From assembly GCF_004364645.1 (NCBI RefSeq), contig NZ_SOAW01000001.1, forward strand, positions 930,001 through 994,000: 64,000 nt of DNA, given 5' to 3'. Shown here in pieces: positions 56,662-64,000 of this stretch. The translations under genes were made by a program, and so were the position numbers. This DNA comes from Naumannella halotolerans (GTDB lineage: Bacteria > Actinomycetota > Actinomycetes > Propionibacteriales > Propionibacteriaceae). The notes under the pieces were generated by a model, which was not told the DNA's origin, did not search any database, and saw only the letters and a program-made list of their open reading frames with translations. The first letter of the stretch is position 1. Every line of letters begins with the position of its first letter.

Positions 56662-57870
56662 TCACTGCGGCGGTCGGGGCTGTCCGATCGCGTCGAGGAT
56701 CTGCAGGTACCAGTCGGTGCCGATGTCGAAGGGCTTGCCCCCGGCGATCCGGTCGAAGGCGATCGGACCGAGGACGTCGGCGTTCTCGTAGTCCTCACCG
56801 ATCACACCCGGGGTGCCGGCCAGTGCCGCCTCCACCGCCTTGTCCGACATCGCCTTGATCAGTTCCAGGTCTGCGGCATTGGCCGGTGCCGACCGGGCGT
56901 AGTAGCCCGACTTCTGCACCATCACCTTCTCCGCACACAGGCGGTCGGCGAACTTGTCAGCGAACCAGGCGCCCGGGTTCACCTCGTCCAACCGGACGTG
57001 ACCGAACGGGTCGCGGGGTACGTCGTCACCGGCGGCCTCCATGTCGGCGACGATCGCCTCCAGGCCGGCACCCTCGGAGAGGAAGACGTTCACACAGCCC
57101 TGATCGTCCATCACGGCCTTCAGCCGCTGCGCCTCGGCGTCGATGTCCAGGGCGGCCTCGGGCAGCCACAGTGCGTGGATGTCCCAGGCCTCCTTGGTCA
57201 GCCCGATCTCCGGCAGCCACTCGCGGGCCTCCAGCCATTCCCGGTAGGCCCGGGCCGTGGCGGCGGTCAGCCAGCCACAGTTGCGCCCCATCACTTCGTG
57301 GATGATCAACATCCGCGGGCCGACATTGTGTTCGGCGATGATGTTCTGGGCGAACCGCGAACCCATCTCGGCCGCGGTCCAGGCGCCGAGGGTCTGCTTG
57401 ATCGGCACCACATCGTTGTCGATGGTCTTCGGCAGCCCGACCACGGTCAGTTCGTGGCCCTGTTCGTGCAGGAACTTCGCCAGGTCGGCAGCGGTGGTGT
57501 TGGTGTCGTCGCCACCGATGGTGTGCAGCACATCGACCCCATCGGCCGTGAGCTGGTCGGCGGCGACCTGCAACGGGTCCTGTCCCTCGGCGATCAGCCC
57601 CCGCTGGACCAGGTTCTTCACATTGGTCAGCTTCACCCGCGAGTTGCCGATCGGCGACCCGCCGTACTCGGTGAGGATCTCGGCGCTCTCGCGGACGGTG
57701 TCGGTGACGGTGATCGAGTCACCGGTCAGCAGCCCCTGGTAGCCGTGCTTGTAGGCGATGATCTCGGTGTCGGGGGAGACCCTGGTCCATTCTTTGATCA
57801 GGAATCCGATCGACGCCGACAGACACGGGGCGTACCCCCCGGCGGTCAGCAGGGCAACCTTGTTGGCCAT
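56662..57870 (-). CDS. pfp: Pyrophosphate-dependent 6-phosphofructokinase
   Basis: Reversibly phosphorylates fructose 6-phosphate, using PPi instead of ATP. The 402-residue protein carries the PPi hallmark GGDDTNT (Asp where ATP enzymes have Gly) and PKTIDNDV, followed by the QTLGAWTAAEMGSRFAQNII and MGRNCGWL segments. Propionibacteria are known for using a PPi-PFK as their main glycolytic enzyme. The ATG at 57870 has AAGGAG nine bases upstream and a TAGGCT -10 box at 57903-57908. Confidence 0.95.
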   Translation of the reverse strand: MANKVALLTAGGYAPCLSASIGFLIKEWTRVSPDTEIIAYKHGYQGLLTGDSITVTDTVRESAEILTEYGGSPIGNSRVKLTNVKNLVQRGLIAEGQDPLQVAADQLTADGVDVLHTIGGDDTNTTAADLAKFLHEQGHELTVVGLPKTIDNDVVPIKQTLGAWTAAEMGSRFAQNIIAEHNVGPRMLIIHEVMGRNCGWLTAATARAYREWLEAREWLPEIGLTKEAWDIHALWLPEAALDIDAEAQRLKAVMDDQGCVNVFLSEGAGLEAIVADMEAAGDDVPRDPFGHVRLDEVNPGAWFADKFADRLCAEKVMVQKSGYYARSAPANAADLELIKAMSDKAVEAALAGTPGVIGEDYENADVLGPIAFDRIAGGKPFDIGTDWYLQILDAIGQPRPPQ

Positions 57871-57902
57871 TGCGCGAAGCTCCTTCGTCTCGGGTCCGTT
57901 CC

Positions 57903-57908
57903 AGCCTA
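57903..57908 (-). promoter_or_regulatory. Putative -10 box of pfp
   Basis: Minus-strand TAGGCT, 32 bases before the ATG, leaving a leader long enough for the Shine-Dalgarno sequence. Confidence 0.4.
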
Positions 57909-57967
57909 GTGGGACACCTGCCGATGTCGGAGACCCCGTCGTCAGTCCCGCTCGCCAGTCCCGCTCA

Positions 57968-58432
57968 TCAGTCCCGCTGCACCCGGCGTTCCAGATAGAC
58001 CGCACCCGAGCCCAGCTCGGCGGCCCGGTCGTCGGGATTGCTCAACCCGCAGGAGGTGAGGCTGAGGCAGCCGCAACCGATGCAGCTGTCGAGTCGGTCC
58101 CGCAGCTCGGTCAGCCGCCGGATCTGTCGATCGAGCCGGGGACGCCAGGATTCGGAGAGGGTACGCCAGTCCTCGGCGGTCGGCGTGCGGCTGCGGGGCA
58201 GTGAGGCGAGTGCCTCACCGATCTCGGCCAGCGACAGCCCCACCCGCTGGGCGGAGCGGATGAAGGCCAGCCGGCGCAGATCGCTGCGCCGGTAGAGGCG
58301 CTGGTTGGTGGCATTGCGTACCGGGCTGATCAGTCCGTGCCGTTCGTAGTAGCGCAGGGCGGAGTGGGCCAGACCGGAACGGCCGGCGAGTTCACCGATG
58401 CTCAGCAACCGGGACGGCTGGTCCTGGTCCAT
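57968..58432 (-). CDS. soxR: Redox-sensitive regulator SoxR
   Basis: A MerR-family sensor of about 154 residues with a [2Fe-2S] cluster. The N-terminal DNA-binding domain (SIGELAGRSGLAHSALRYYE) is followed by a dimer helix and the cluster ligands CIGCGC...C in CIGCGCLSLTSC. The gene starts within the stop codon of the aminotransferase gene upstream; a GTG three bases earlier is also possible. Its regulon in actinobacteria usually responds to redox-active compounds. Confidence 0.93.
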   Translation of the reverse strand: MDQDQPSRLLSIGELAGRSGLAHSALRYYERHGLISPVRNATNQRLYRRSDLRRLAFIRSAQRVGLSLAEIGEALASLPRSRTPTAEDWRTLSESWRPRLDRQIRRLTELRDRLDSCIGCGCLSLTSCGLSNPDDRAAELGSGAVYLERRVQRD

Positions 58433-59565
58433 CACTCGATCGCGCGGACCATCCGCTCCACCACCTCGGTCAGGATCTCCGGTGAGGTGGCGACATTGAC
58501 CCGGACATGCTGGCCGGCGCCGGAGCCGAAGATCGCACCTGGGCTGAGGGCCACCTTGCCGCGGGTACGGAAGACCGCGGCGGGGTTCGTCACGCCGAGG
58601 GCCGAACAGTCGACCCAGGCGAGGTAGGTGGCCGGTCCCGGGTGGTAGCGCAGTTGCGGCGCCCGCTCGGCCAGCAACCGGGCCAGCAAGTGCCGATTCG
58701 ACTCGATCTCACCGATCACCTGGTCCAGCCAGTCCTCGGCCTTGGTCAGGGCCACCGCATGGGAGATCAGCCCCAGATGACTGGCGCTGTGGGTGACCTC
58801 GTCGGGCAGGGTCCGCAGGGCCTCGGCGCTGCGCGAACCGCCGATCGCCAGGGCCGCCTTCAACCCGGCCAGATTCCAGGCCTTGGACGCCGAGGTGACG
58901 GTGACCGCGTTCTCGGTCCCGGGCAGCGACAGGTACGGCACGAACCCGGAGTCGGCGGCCATCAGCGGCGCATGGATCTCGTCGGAGATCACGGTCACGT
59001 CGTAGGTGTCGGCCAGTTCGGCCACCCGGCCGAGCTCGGCGGCGGTGAACTGGGTCCCGGTCGGGTTGTGCGGATTGCACAGCAGGTAGCCCTGCGGTTT
59101 CGGGCCGAGACGACCGGCGAAGGCGTCCTCCAGAGCGTCCAGATCGAGCTCGTGATCGGCGGTCAGCGGCACCTCCAGCACATTGCGCCCGACCCACGGC
59201 AGATACCCGTAGAAGCAGTTGTAGACCGGGTTGTTCACCACGATGTGGCTGTCCGGTGCGGTGAGCAGCTCGGCCACCCGGGCGGCGCCCTGCATCACAT
59301 CGGGCACGATCACCGCGTCAGCGGGATCGAACTGCCAGTTCCAGCGGCGGGCGGCGAAATCGGCATAGGCGCGCTGGTAGACATCACCCTCGGGATAGCC
59401 GGTGTCACCGGTCTCGATGGCCTCGAACAGCGCATCGCGTACCGCCGGTGCCGGACGGCAGTCCATCTCGGCCACCCAGGCCGGCAGGATGTCGGCACCG
59501 AAGCGGCGCCATTTCATGGAGGTGCGCTGCTGCAGTTCGGACAGGGGTACGTCGAAGATCGCCAC
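58432..59565 (-). CDS. MalY/PatB-family aminotransferase (C-S lyase)
   Basis: A 377-residue fold-type I PLP enzyme of the MalY/PatB group, which cleave cystathionine or other cysteine conjugates. Features: MKWRRFGADILPAWVAEMD, the NPVYNCFYGYL segment, LLCNPHNPTG, DEIHAPL and the PLP lysine in SASKAWNLAGLK. The GTG start at 59565 has TAGGCT six bases upstream. Cotranscribed with soxR. Confidence 0.9.
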   Translation of the reverse strand: MAIFDVPLSELQQRTSMKWRRFGADILPAWVAEMDCRPAPAVRDALFEAIETGDTGYPEGDVYQRAYADFAARRWNWQFDPADAVIVPDVMQGAARVAELLTAPDSHIVVNNPVYNCFYGYLPWVGRNVLEVPLTADHELDLDALEDAFAGRLGPKPQGYLLCNPHNPTGTQFTAAELGRVAELADTYDVTVISDEIHAPLMAADSGFVPYLSLPGTENAVTVTSASKAWNLAGLKAALAIGGSRSAEALRTLPDEVTHSASHLGLISHAVALTKAEDWLDQVIGEIESNRHLLARLLAERAPQLRYHPGPATYLAWVDCSALGVTNPAAVFRTRGKVALSPGAIFGSGAGQHVRVNVATSPEILTEVVERMVRAIE

Positions 59566-59571
59566 GGAACC

Positions 59572-59577
59572 AGCCTA
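59572..59577 (-). promoter_or_regulatory. Putative leaderless -10 box (aminotransferase)
   Basis: Minus-strand TAGGCT six bases before the GTG at 59565; it is back-to-back with the box at 59608-59613. Confidence 0.45.
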
Positions 59578-59607
59578 GGCATCTCCGCTCGTACCGTCAT
59601 CGGTGGC

Positions 59608-59613
59608 TACACT
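59608..59613 (+). promoter_or_regulatory. Putative leaderless -10 box (YciO gene)
   Basis: TACACT six bases before the ATG at 59620; no Shine-Dalgarno sequence. Confidence 0.45.
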
Positions 59614-59619
59614 CCGGAC

Positions 59620-60240
59620 ATGGCGAGGTACTTCGATGTGCACCCGGACAATCCCCAACCGCGTTCGATCCAACAGGTCGTGCAGATCATCGAGGACGGT
59701 GGTCTGGTGGCCTATCCGACGGACTCCTGTTTCGCCTTCGGCTGCAAGCTCGGCAATGCCGAGGCCCTGGACCGGATCCGGACGATCCGCCAGCTCGACT
59801 CCAAGCATCACTTCACCCTGGTCTGCAAGGACTTCGCCCAGTTGGGCCAGTTCGTGCAGTTGGACAATGCGGTGTTCCGGGCGGTGAAGGCGGCGACCCC
59901 GGGGCCGTACACGTTCATCCTGCCCGCGACCCGTGAGGTGCCGCGGGCGATGCTGCACCCGAAGAAGCGGACCGTCGGGGTACGGATCCCCATCCACACC
60001 ACCGCGCTGGCACTGGTCGAGGCACTGGGCGAGCCGCTGCTGTCCAGCACCTTGTTGCTGCCCGGGGCCTCGGAGCCGCTGACCGAGGGGTGGGTGATCA
60101 ACGAGGAGATCGGCAACTCGCTGGATGCGATCCTGGATTCGGGCGATTGTGGTGTGGAGCCGACCACCGTCGTCGACCTGTCCGGTGACGAGGTGGTGAT
60201 CGCCCGTTACGGTGCGGGTGACCCTACCCCCTTCGAGTGA
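59620..60240 (+). CDS. yciO: Sua5/YciO/YrdC-family protein (YciO type)
   Basis: A 206-residue YrdC-fold protein. The sequence follows the YciO branch (LVAYPTDSCFAFGC, RQLDSKHHFTLVCKDFAQL, TPGPYTFILPATREVP, RTVGVRIP) and not the canonical TsaC/Sua5, so a role in threonylcarbamoyl-adenosine formation is not assured. The ATG is supported by a TACACT box. It precedes the glutathione peroxidase gene by nine bases. Confidence 0.88.
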   Translation: MARYFDVHPDNPQPRSIQQVVQIIEDGGLVAYPTDSCFAFGCKLGNAEALDRIRTIRQLDSKHHFTLVCKDFAQLGQFVQLDNAVFRAVKAATPGPYTFILPATREVPRAMLHPKKRTVGVRIPIHTTALALVEALGEPLLSSTLLLPGASEPLTEGWVINEEIGNSLDAILDSGDCGVEPTTVVDLSGDEVVIARYGAGDPTPFE

Positions 60241-60249
60241 GGCCCCGGG

Positions 60250-60732
60250 ATGACCAGCCTGAGTGATTTCACCGCCACCGCGATCGACGGTACGCCGAAG
60301 CAGCTCGCCGACTATGCGGGCGAGGTGGTGCTGGTGGTGAACACCGCCTCCCAATGCGGGTTCACCTCGCAGTACGGGCCGTTGCAGCAGTTGCAGACCG
60401 ACTACGCCGATCGCGGTTTCGTCGTCCTCGGCTTTCCCTGTGACCAGTTCGGTCACCAGGAGCCGGGAACCGAGGCCGAGATCGCGCAGTTCTGCGAGAC
60501 CTCCTATGCGGTGTCCTTCCCGATGTTCGCCAAGATCGACGTGAACGGCGAGCACGCCCATCCGCTGTACCGGTGGTTGAAGTCGGAACGTTCGGGGATC
60601 CTCGGTGGTGCGATCAAGTGGAACTTCACCAAGTTCCTGATCGACCGCGGTGGTGCGGTGGTGAAGCGGTACGCCCCGACCGTCGATCCGGCAGACATCC
60701 GCCCCGACATCGAGCGACTGCTGGCAGCCTGA
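60250..60732 (+). CDS. Glutathione peroxidase family protein
   Basis: A 160-residue thiol peroxidase. The catalytic motif NTASQCGFTSQY has cysteine where animal enzymes have selenocysteine, followed by FPCDQFGHQEPG and the KWNFTKFLID motif. Actinobacterial members generally use thioredoxin. It lies nine bases after yciO and probably shares its transcript. Confidence 0.94.
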   Translation: MTSLSDFTATAIDGTPKQLADYAGEVVLVVNTASQCGFTSQYGPLQQLQTDYADRGFVVLGFPCDQFGHQEPGTEAEIAQFCETSYAVSFPMFAKIDVNGEHAHPLYRWLKSERSGILGGAIKWNFTKFLIDRGGAVVKRYAPTVDPADIRPDIERLLAA

Positions 60733-60801
60733 CCCCGGACCCACGGACTGTCCGTCCGAACCCGGACAGGAACTGTCCGCTGGGCCCGGCACACTGACGC
60801 C

Positions 60802-61977
60802 ATGGCGGACATGATCATCAGCGACGAGCAGCGGCGTGCGCGGCTGGCCGATCGGCACCGGCTGTCGCCGGAGCGCCGTAGCGACGATGTGTTGCTGATC
60901 ACCGACGGTCTGCTGGCATTGCATGCGACCGATCCGCCGACGGTGCACCTGTCGACCTGGGCGCGGATGCGTACCCCTCGACCGGATGCGGTCACCGAGC
61001 ACCTGGGCACCGGTGAGCTCCTGCGCCACCATGCGATGCGTCGAACCATCTGGGTGGCCCGGACCCCGACCATGGCCCGGATGCACGAGGCGGCCGGGCG
61101 GAAGGTGGCCGCGACCGAACGCCGGACCATGATCACCGCACTGGCCAACGCCGGGGTGGACGATCCCGAACAGTGGATCGACCGGGCCCGGATCGAGGTC
61201 CTGGAACTGCTGCGTTCGGAGGGCCCACTGAACTCCCGGGCCATCGGGTCACGGTTGCCCCGGCTGAATCTCACCCTGAGGCTGGCGCCGGGCACCAAGT
61301 GGGAGGCCAGACAGAGCGCGCACACCCGGTTGATGACCCTGCTCGGCTTCGAAGGTGTGTTGGCCCGGACCACCCCGATCGGTGGCTGGCACACCAGCGA
61401 GTTCGCCTGGCTGCCGACCGAGGACGTGATCGGTACCGCACTGACCGGGCCCCCGCTGGCCGAGTCGGCCGCCGAACTCGCCGCGGCCTGGTTGCGCCAG
61501 TTCGGCCCGGCGACCACCGACGATCTGCAGTGGTGGATGGGATGGACCAAGACCCTCACCCGGCAGGCATTGGCCGACGCCGGTGCGCTACCGGTCCGAC
61601 TGAACGAGGGACCGGGCTGGCTGGCGGCCGACGACCTCGGTGAGGTCGCGGTCGAACCGTGGGTGGCGCTGCTGCCGACGCTGGATCCCACCACCATGGG
61701 GTGGAAACATCGTGGCTGGTACCTGTCCGAGCGGGCAGCGACCGATGCCTTCGACCGGGCGGGCAATGCCGCCCCGACGATCTGGGTCGACGGCCGGGTG
61801 GTCGGCACCTGGGCCCAGCGTGAGGACCGGGAGATCCGGTTGCACTGGTTCGACGACGTACCGACGAGCCGCCGGGCGCAGGTCGAGGCGCGCGCCGAGG
61901 AGGTGGCCACCTGGGTGGGGGACACCCGCTACCGGGTCCGGTTCCCCAGCCGGCTGCACCGTGACCTGGTCGGCTGA
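60802..61977 (+). CDS. Winged-helix DNA-binding protein (HTH_42/AlkZ-like)
   Basis: A 391-residue protein with the HTH_42 layout shared with the AlkZ/YcaQ DNA glycosylases: LLALHATDPPTVHLSTWARM near residue 40, the tandem winged helices, and TIWVDGRVVGTWAQR near the C terminus. The catalytic QxQ or QxD motif of AlkZ-type glycosylases is not preserved at LLALHATD, so glycosylase activity is doubtful. A CACACT box precedes the ATG by six bases. Confidence 0.8.
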   Translation: MADMIISDEQRRARLADRHRLSPERRSDDVLLITDGLLALHATDPPTVHLSTWARMRTPRPDAVTEHLGTGELLRHHAMRRTIWVARTPTMARMHEAAGRKVAATERRTMITALANAGVDDPEQWIDRARIEVLELLRSEGPLNSRAIGSRLPRLNLTLRLAPGTKWEARQSAHTRLMTLLGFEGVLARTTPIGGWHTSEFAWLPTEDVIGTALTGPPLAESAAELAAAWLRQFGPATTDDLQWWMGWTKTLTRQALADAGALPVRLNEGPGWLAADDLGEVAVEPWVALLPTLDPTTMGWKHRGWYLSERAATDAFDRAGNAAPTIWVDGRVVGTWAQREDREIRLHWFDDVPTSRRAQVEARAEEVATWVGDTRYRVRFPSRLHRDLVG

Positions 61978-62002
61978 GCGAACGGGCCCGGTGGGTCCTC
62001 GC

Positions 62003-62008
62003 TAGCGT
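62003..62008 (+). promoter_or_regulatory. Putative leaderless -10 box (IMPase gene)
   Basis: TAGCGT seven bases before the ATG at 62016; no Shine-Dalgarno sequence. Confidence 0.45.
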
Positions 62009-62015
62009 GAGTTCC

Positions 62016-62807
62016 ATGACGGACACCGACTTCCTGGCCACCCTCGTCCGCGAGATCGCAACCGAGGCCGCCGGTGCTGCCCTGGCCGGTCGCGGCGACG
62101 GCGTCGAGGTGGTCGCCAGCAAGTCGACCTCGGTCGATGTGGTGACCCAGGTCGATCGCGATGTGGAACAGCTGATCCGCAGCCGGATCGCCCAGGCCCG
62201 CCCCGACGACGGCTTCTACGGGGAGGAGTCGGGAGCCGAGCCCGGGACGAGTGGCTACACCTGGCTGGTCGACCCGATCGACGGCACCGTGAACTTCCTC
62301 TACGGGCTGCCGCACTGGTGCACCTCGGTGGCTGTGGTCGAGGGCCCACCGGAACCGGGCCGGTGGCGTGCGGTCGCCGGTTGCGTGGTCGCACCCGTGC
62401 TGGGCGAGACCTTCTGGGCTGCGTCCGGCCGCGGGGCCCACCTCGGCCCGGAACGCCTGAGGATCACCGGCGTACCCGATCTCGAACACAGTCTGGTCGA
62501 GACCGGTTTCGGGTACGCGGCGGCCGAGCGCGCCCGGCAGGGCAGGATCGTCGCCGAACTGCTGCCCCGGGTACGCGACATCCGGCGGATCGGCAGCGCA
62601 GCACTTGCCCTGTGCGCCGTGGCCGCCGGACGGGTGGATGCCTACTTCGAGGCGAATCTGAATCCGTGGGACTTCGCCGCCGGTGCCCTGATCGCCGCCG
62701 AGGCCGGGGCAAGGGTGACCGGGCTGCAGGGGGAGCCGCCGGGCGCGCGGATGGTGCTGGCGGCACCCCCGTCGTTGGCCACCGACCTGGAACCGCTGAT
62801 CGGCTGA
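62016..62807 (+). CDS. Inositol monophosphatase family protein
   Basis: A 263-residue Mg-dependent phosphatase of the IMPase/FBPase fold. Metal-binding motifs are GEESG (about 74), DPIDGTVNF (about 92-100) and the C-terminal WDFAAG. It may produce free inositol for the phosphatidylinositol mannoside pathway encoded at 43-46 kb, or act as histidinol phosphatase; the sequence does not settle this. Confidence 0.93.
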   Translation: MTDTDFLATLVREIATEAAGAALAGRGDGVEVVASKSTSVDVVTQVDRDVEQLIRSRIAQARPDDGFYGEESGAEPGTSGYTWLVDPIDGTVNFLYGLPHWCTSVAVVEGPPEPGRWRAVAGCVVAPVLGETFWAASGRGAHLGPERLRITGVPDLEHSLVETGFGYAAAERARQGRIVAELLPRVRDIRRIGSAALALCAVAAGRVDAYFEANLNPWDFAAGALIAAEAGARVTGLQGEPPGARMVLAAPPSLATDLEPLIG

Positions 62808-62844
62808 TCGCTGTACCCAAGCCTGGGAGGAAAGGACTCGCCGC

Positions 62845-63795
62845 TCAGTCGCGGGCGTCGTCGCGGAAGATCTCCGCGGCGGGCCCGACGATCAGATGGT
62901 CCGGCGTACCGACGACCTCGGTGTCCTTGTTGTCGTAGTCATAAAGCGACAGGACGTGACGCATCGCCTCCAGGCGGGCGCGCTTCTTGTCGTTCGACTT
63001 CACCACCGTCCACGGGGCGTCGGGTTTGTCGGTCCGGGCGAACATGTTCTCCTTCGCCTCGGTGTAGGCATCCCATTTGTCGAGTGAGGCCAGATCGGTC
63101 GGCGAGAGTTTCCACTGCCGGACCGGGTCGACCTGGCGGATCGCGAACCTGGTCCGCTGCTCGGCCTGGGAGACCGAGAACCAGAACTTCACCAGATCGA
63201 TGTCGGAACGGGTCAGTAGGCGCTCGAACTCCGGGGCGTCGTCCATGAATCGCTCGTACTGCCGATCGGTGCAGAACCCCATCACCCGTTCGACCCCGGC
63301 GCGGTTGTACCAGGAACGGTCGAACATCACGATCTCGCCGGCTGCCGGCAGGTGGGAGACGTAGCGCTGGAAGTACCACTGGGTGAGTTCGCGTTCGGTG
63401 GGCTTCTCCAACGCCACCACCCGGGCCCCGCGGGGATTCAGGTGCTCGGTGAATCGCTTGATCGTGCCACCCTTGCCGGCGGCATCACGGCCTTCGAAGA
63501 TGATCACCAGTTCACGATCGGTGCGCTTGATCCACTTCTGCAGCTTCAGCAGTTCGATCTGCAGCAACCGCTTGTCCAGGTCGTAGACATCGCGGTCCAG
63601 CTTCTCCGGGTACGGGTACCCCTCGCGCCAGGTCTCGACCGGACGGCCCTGGGCATCGAGCAGGACCGGATCGTCGTCGTCGACGTCGATCACCCGGTAT
63701 CCCTCGAGCTTCGCCAGATCGATCGGCCACTGCTGCTGCGCGGTCGGGGTCTTCGTGGCGTCGTGGCCAGTGGGCGCAGAGGTGACTTCGGTCAT
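62845..63795 (-). CDS. ppk2: Polyphosphate kinase 2, class I-like
   Basis: A 316-residue PPK2 that, in characterised class I members, uses polyphosphate to make nucleoside triphosphates from diphosphates. Walker A FEGRDAAGKGGTIKRF (about 98-113) and the following LNPRGARVVALEKPTERE, QWYFQRYVSHLPAAGEIVMF and DRSWYNRAGVERVMGF are characteristic. With the class III-like enzyme at 7182-8045 the organism may cover AMP to ATP from polyphosphate. Single gene on the minus strand. Confidence 0.94.
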   Translation of the reverse strand: MTEVTSAPTGHDATKTPTAQQQWPIDLAKLEGYRVIDVDDDDPVLLDAQGRPVETWREGYPYPEKLDRDVYDLDKRLLQIELLKLQKWIKRTDRELVIIFEGRDAAGKGGTIKRFTEHLNPRGARVVALEKPTERELTQWYFQRYVSHLPAAGEIVMFDRSWYNRAGVERVMGFCTDRQYERFMDDAPEFERLLTRSDIDLVKFWFSVSQAEQRTRFAIRQVDPVRQWKLSPTDLASLDKWDAYTEAKENMFARTDKPDAPWTVVKSNDKKRARLEAMRHVLSLYDYDNKDTEVVGTPDHLIVGPAAEIFRDDARD

Positions 63796-63920
63796 CGCGT
63801 TCGCCTTTCGGTCGGGTGATCCTCACCGAGGCGCGGTACGCCTGCCGGTACTACTCAGCGTAGGGCCGGACAGCCGCCCGATGGGTATCAGGTCCGTCAC
63901 CTGAGCGGGGTGGAAAAGGC

Positions 63921-63952
63921 GAGGCCCCCGTCCCCATCGGGACGGGGGCCTC
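63921..63952 (-). terminator. Terminator of a gene beyond the right edge
   Basis: Perfect 14-bp stem GAGGCCCCCGTCCC with a 4-nt loop; on the minus strand it is followed by GCCTTTTCCA, a good U tract. No gene inside the window uses it. Confidence 0.85.
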
Positions 63953-64000
63953 GGTGGCCGCGAACGCGACCGACGGGCGGCGTTCGGGGTGCGCTCACTG
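63953..64000. other. Right-edge sequence
   Basis: The last 48 bases contain no recognisable feature; given the terminator orientation they are likely the 3' end of a minus-strand gene. Confidence 0.3.

Noticed and set aside
58507-59619. Plus-strand extension of the YciO gene
   Set aside because: Shadow of the aminotransferase on the other strand; the YciO family begins at 59620 behind a -10 box.

Overview
The window is about 64 kb of very G+C-rich actinobacterial DNA. Its gene content points to a member of the Propionibacteriaceae: a pyrophosphate-type phosphofructokinase, two PPK2 polyphosphate kinases, a phosphatidylinositol mannoside operon and many GTG starts. At least nine genes have a TANNNT box 6-7 nt before the start codon, as expected for leaderless actinobacterial transcripts. 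Several genes are placed by recognising families and motifs in the translated sequence; no database search was possible.

Layout. 0.4-11 kb: a cell-wall anchored LAxTG protein, msrB, a stand-alone LigD-type polymerase domain beside an Abi/HEPN gene (possible acquired island), a DacA-like carboxypeptidase, an ATP-dependent DNA ligase, a class III PPK2, a chelatase-like protein lacking its usual histidines, and a YihY-family membrane protein with a repeat-built tail. 11-22.7 kb: one long plus-strand operon with three or four flavin-dependent (luciferase-like) monooxygenases, a dipeptide-type ABC transporter, two flavin reductases and a DUF1684 protein. This looks like an uptake and oxidation pathway for an organic (possibly organosulfur) substrate. 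Three of its genes carry apparent single-base frameshifts. 22.7-32 kb: a minus-strand LacI-controlled operon with a lipoprotein, a permease, a permease-ATPase-ATPase fusion, LacI, an esterase and an amidase, preceded by two LacI-type operators. 32.5-36.6 kb: a GH59-like secreted glycosidase (one frameshift) and its DeoR/LacI hybrid regulator.

36.8-40.5 kb: four tRNA genes (Gly, Cys and Val on minus; a second Val on plus), an F420-type reductase, a class IV aminotransferase, a UBP zinc finger and mntP behind a yybP-ykoY manganese riboswitch. 40.7-46.2 kb: the conserved thrS-HIT-pgsA-acyltransferase-pimA block for phosphatidylinositol mannosides. 46.2-55.2 kb: DUF881-Sbp-DUF881, gcvH, zinc-ribbon/FHA, ftsR, BFN, merR and gcvP behind a glycine riboswitch. 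This matches the order of Mycobacterium tuberculosis Rv1823-Rv1832. 55-64 kb: a second YihY protein, PPi-PFK, SoxR, a MalY-like lyase, YciO, glutathione peroxidase, an AlkZ-like winged-helix protein, an inositol monophosphatase and a class I PPK2.

The intergenic spaces are unusually rich in tandem minisatellites (18, 29, 30 and 50 bp units), some of which copy the 3' end and stop codon of the preceding gene. They also hold short hairpin elements, one of which occurs twice with identical geometry. The monooxygenase/transporter operon, the GH59 regulon with its shared motif and the twin 51-nt hairpin are the most promising undescribed items.
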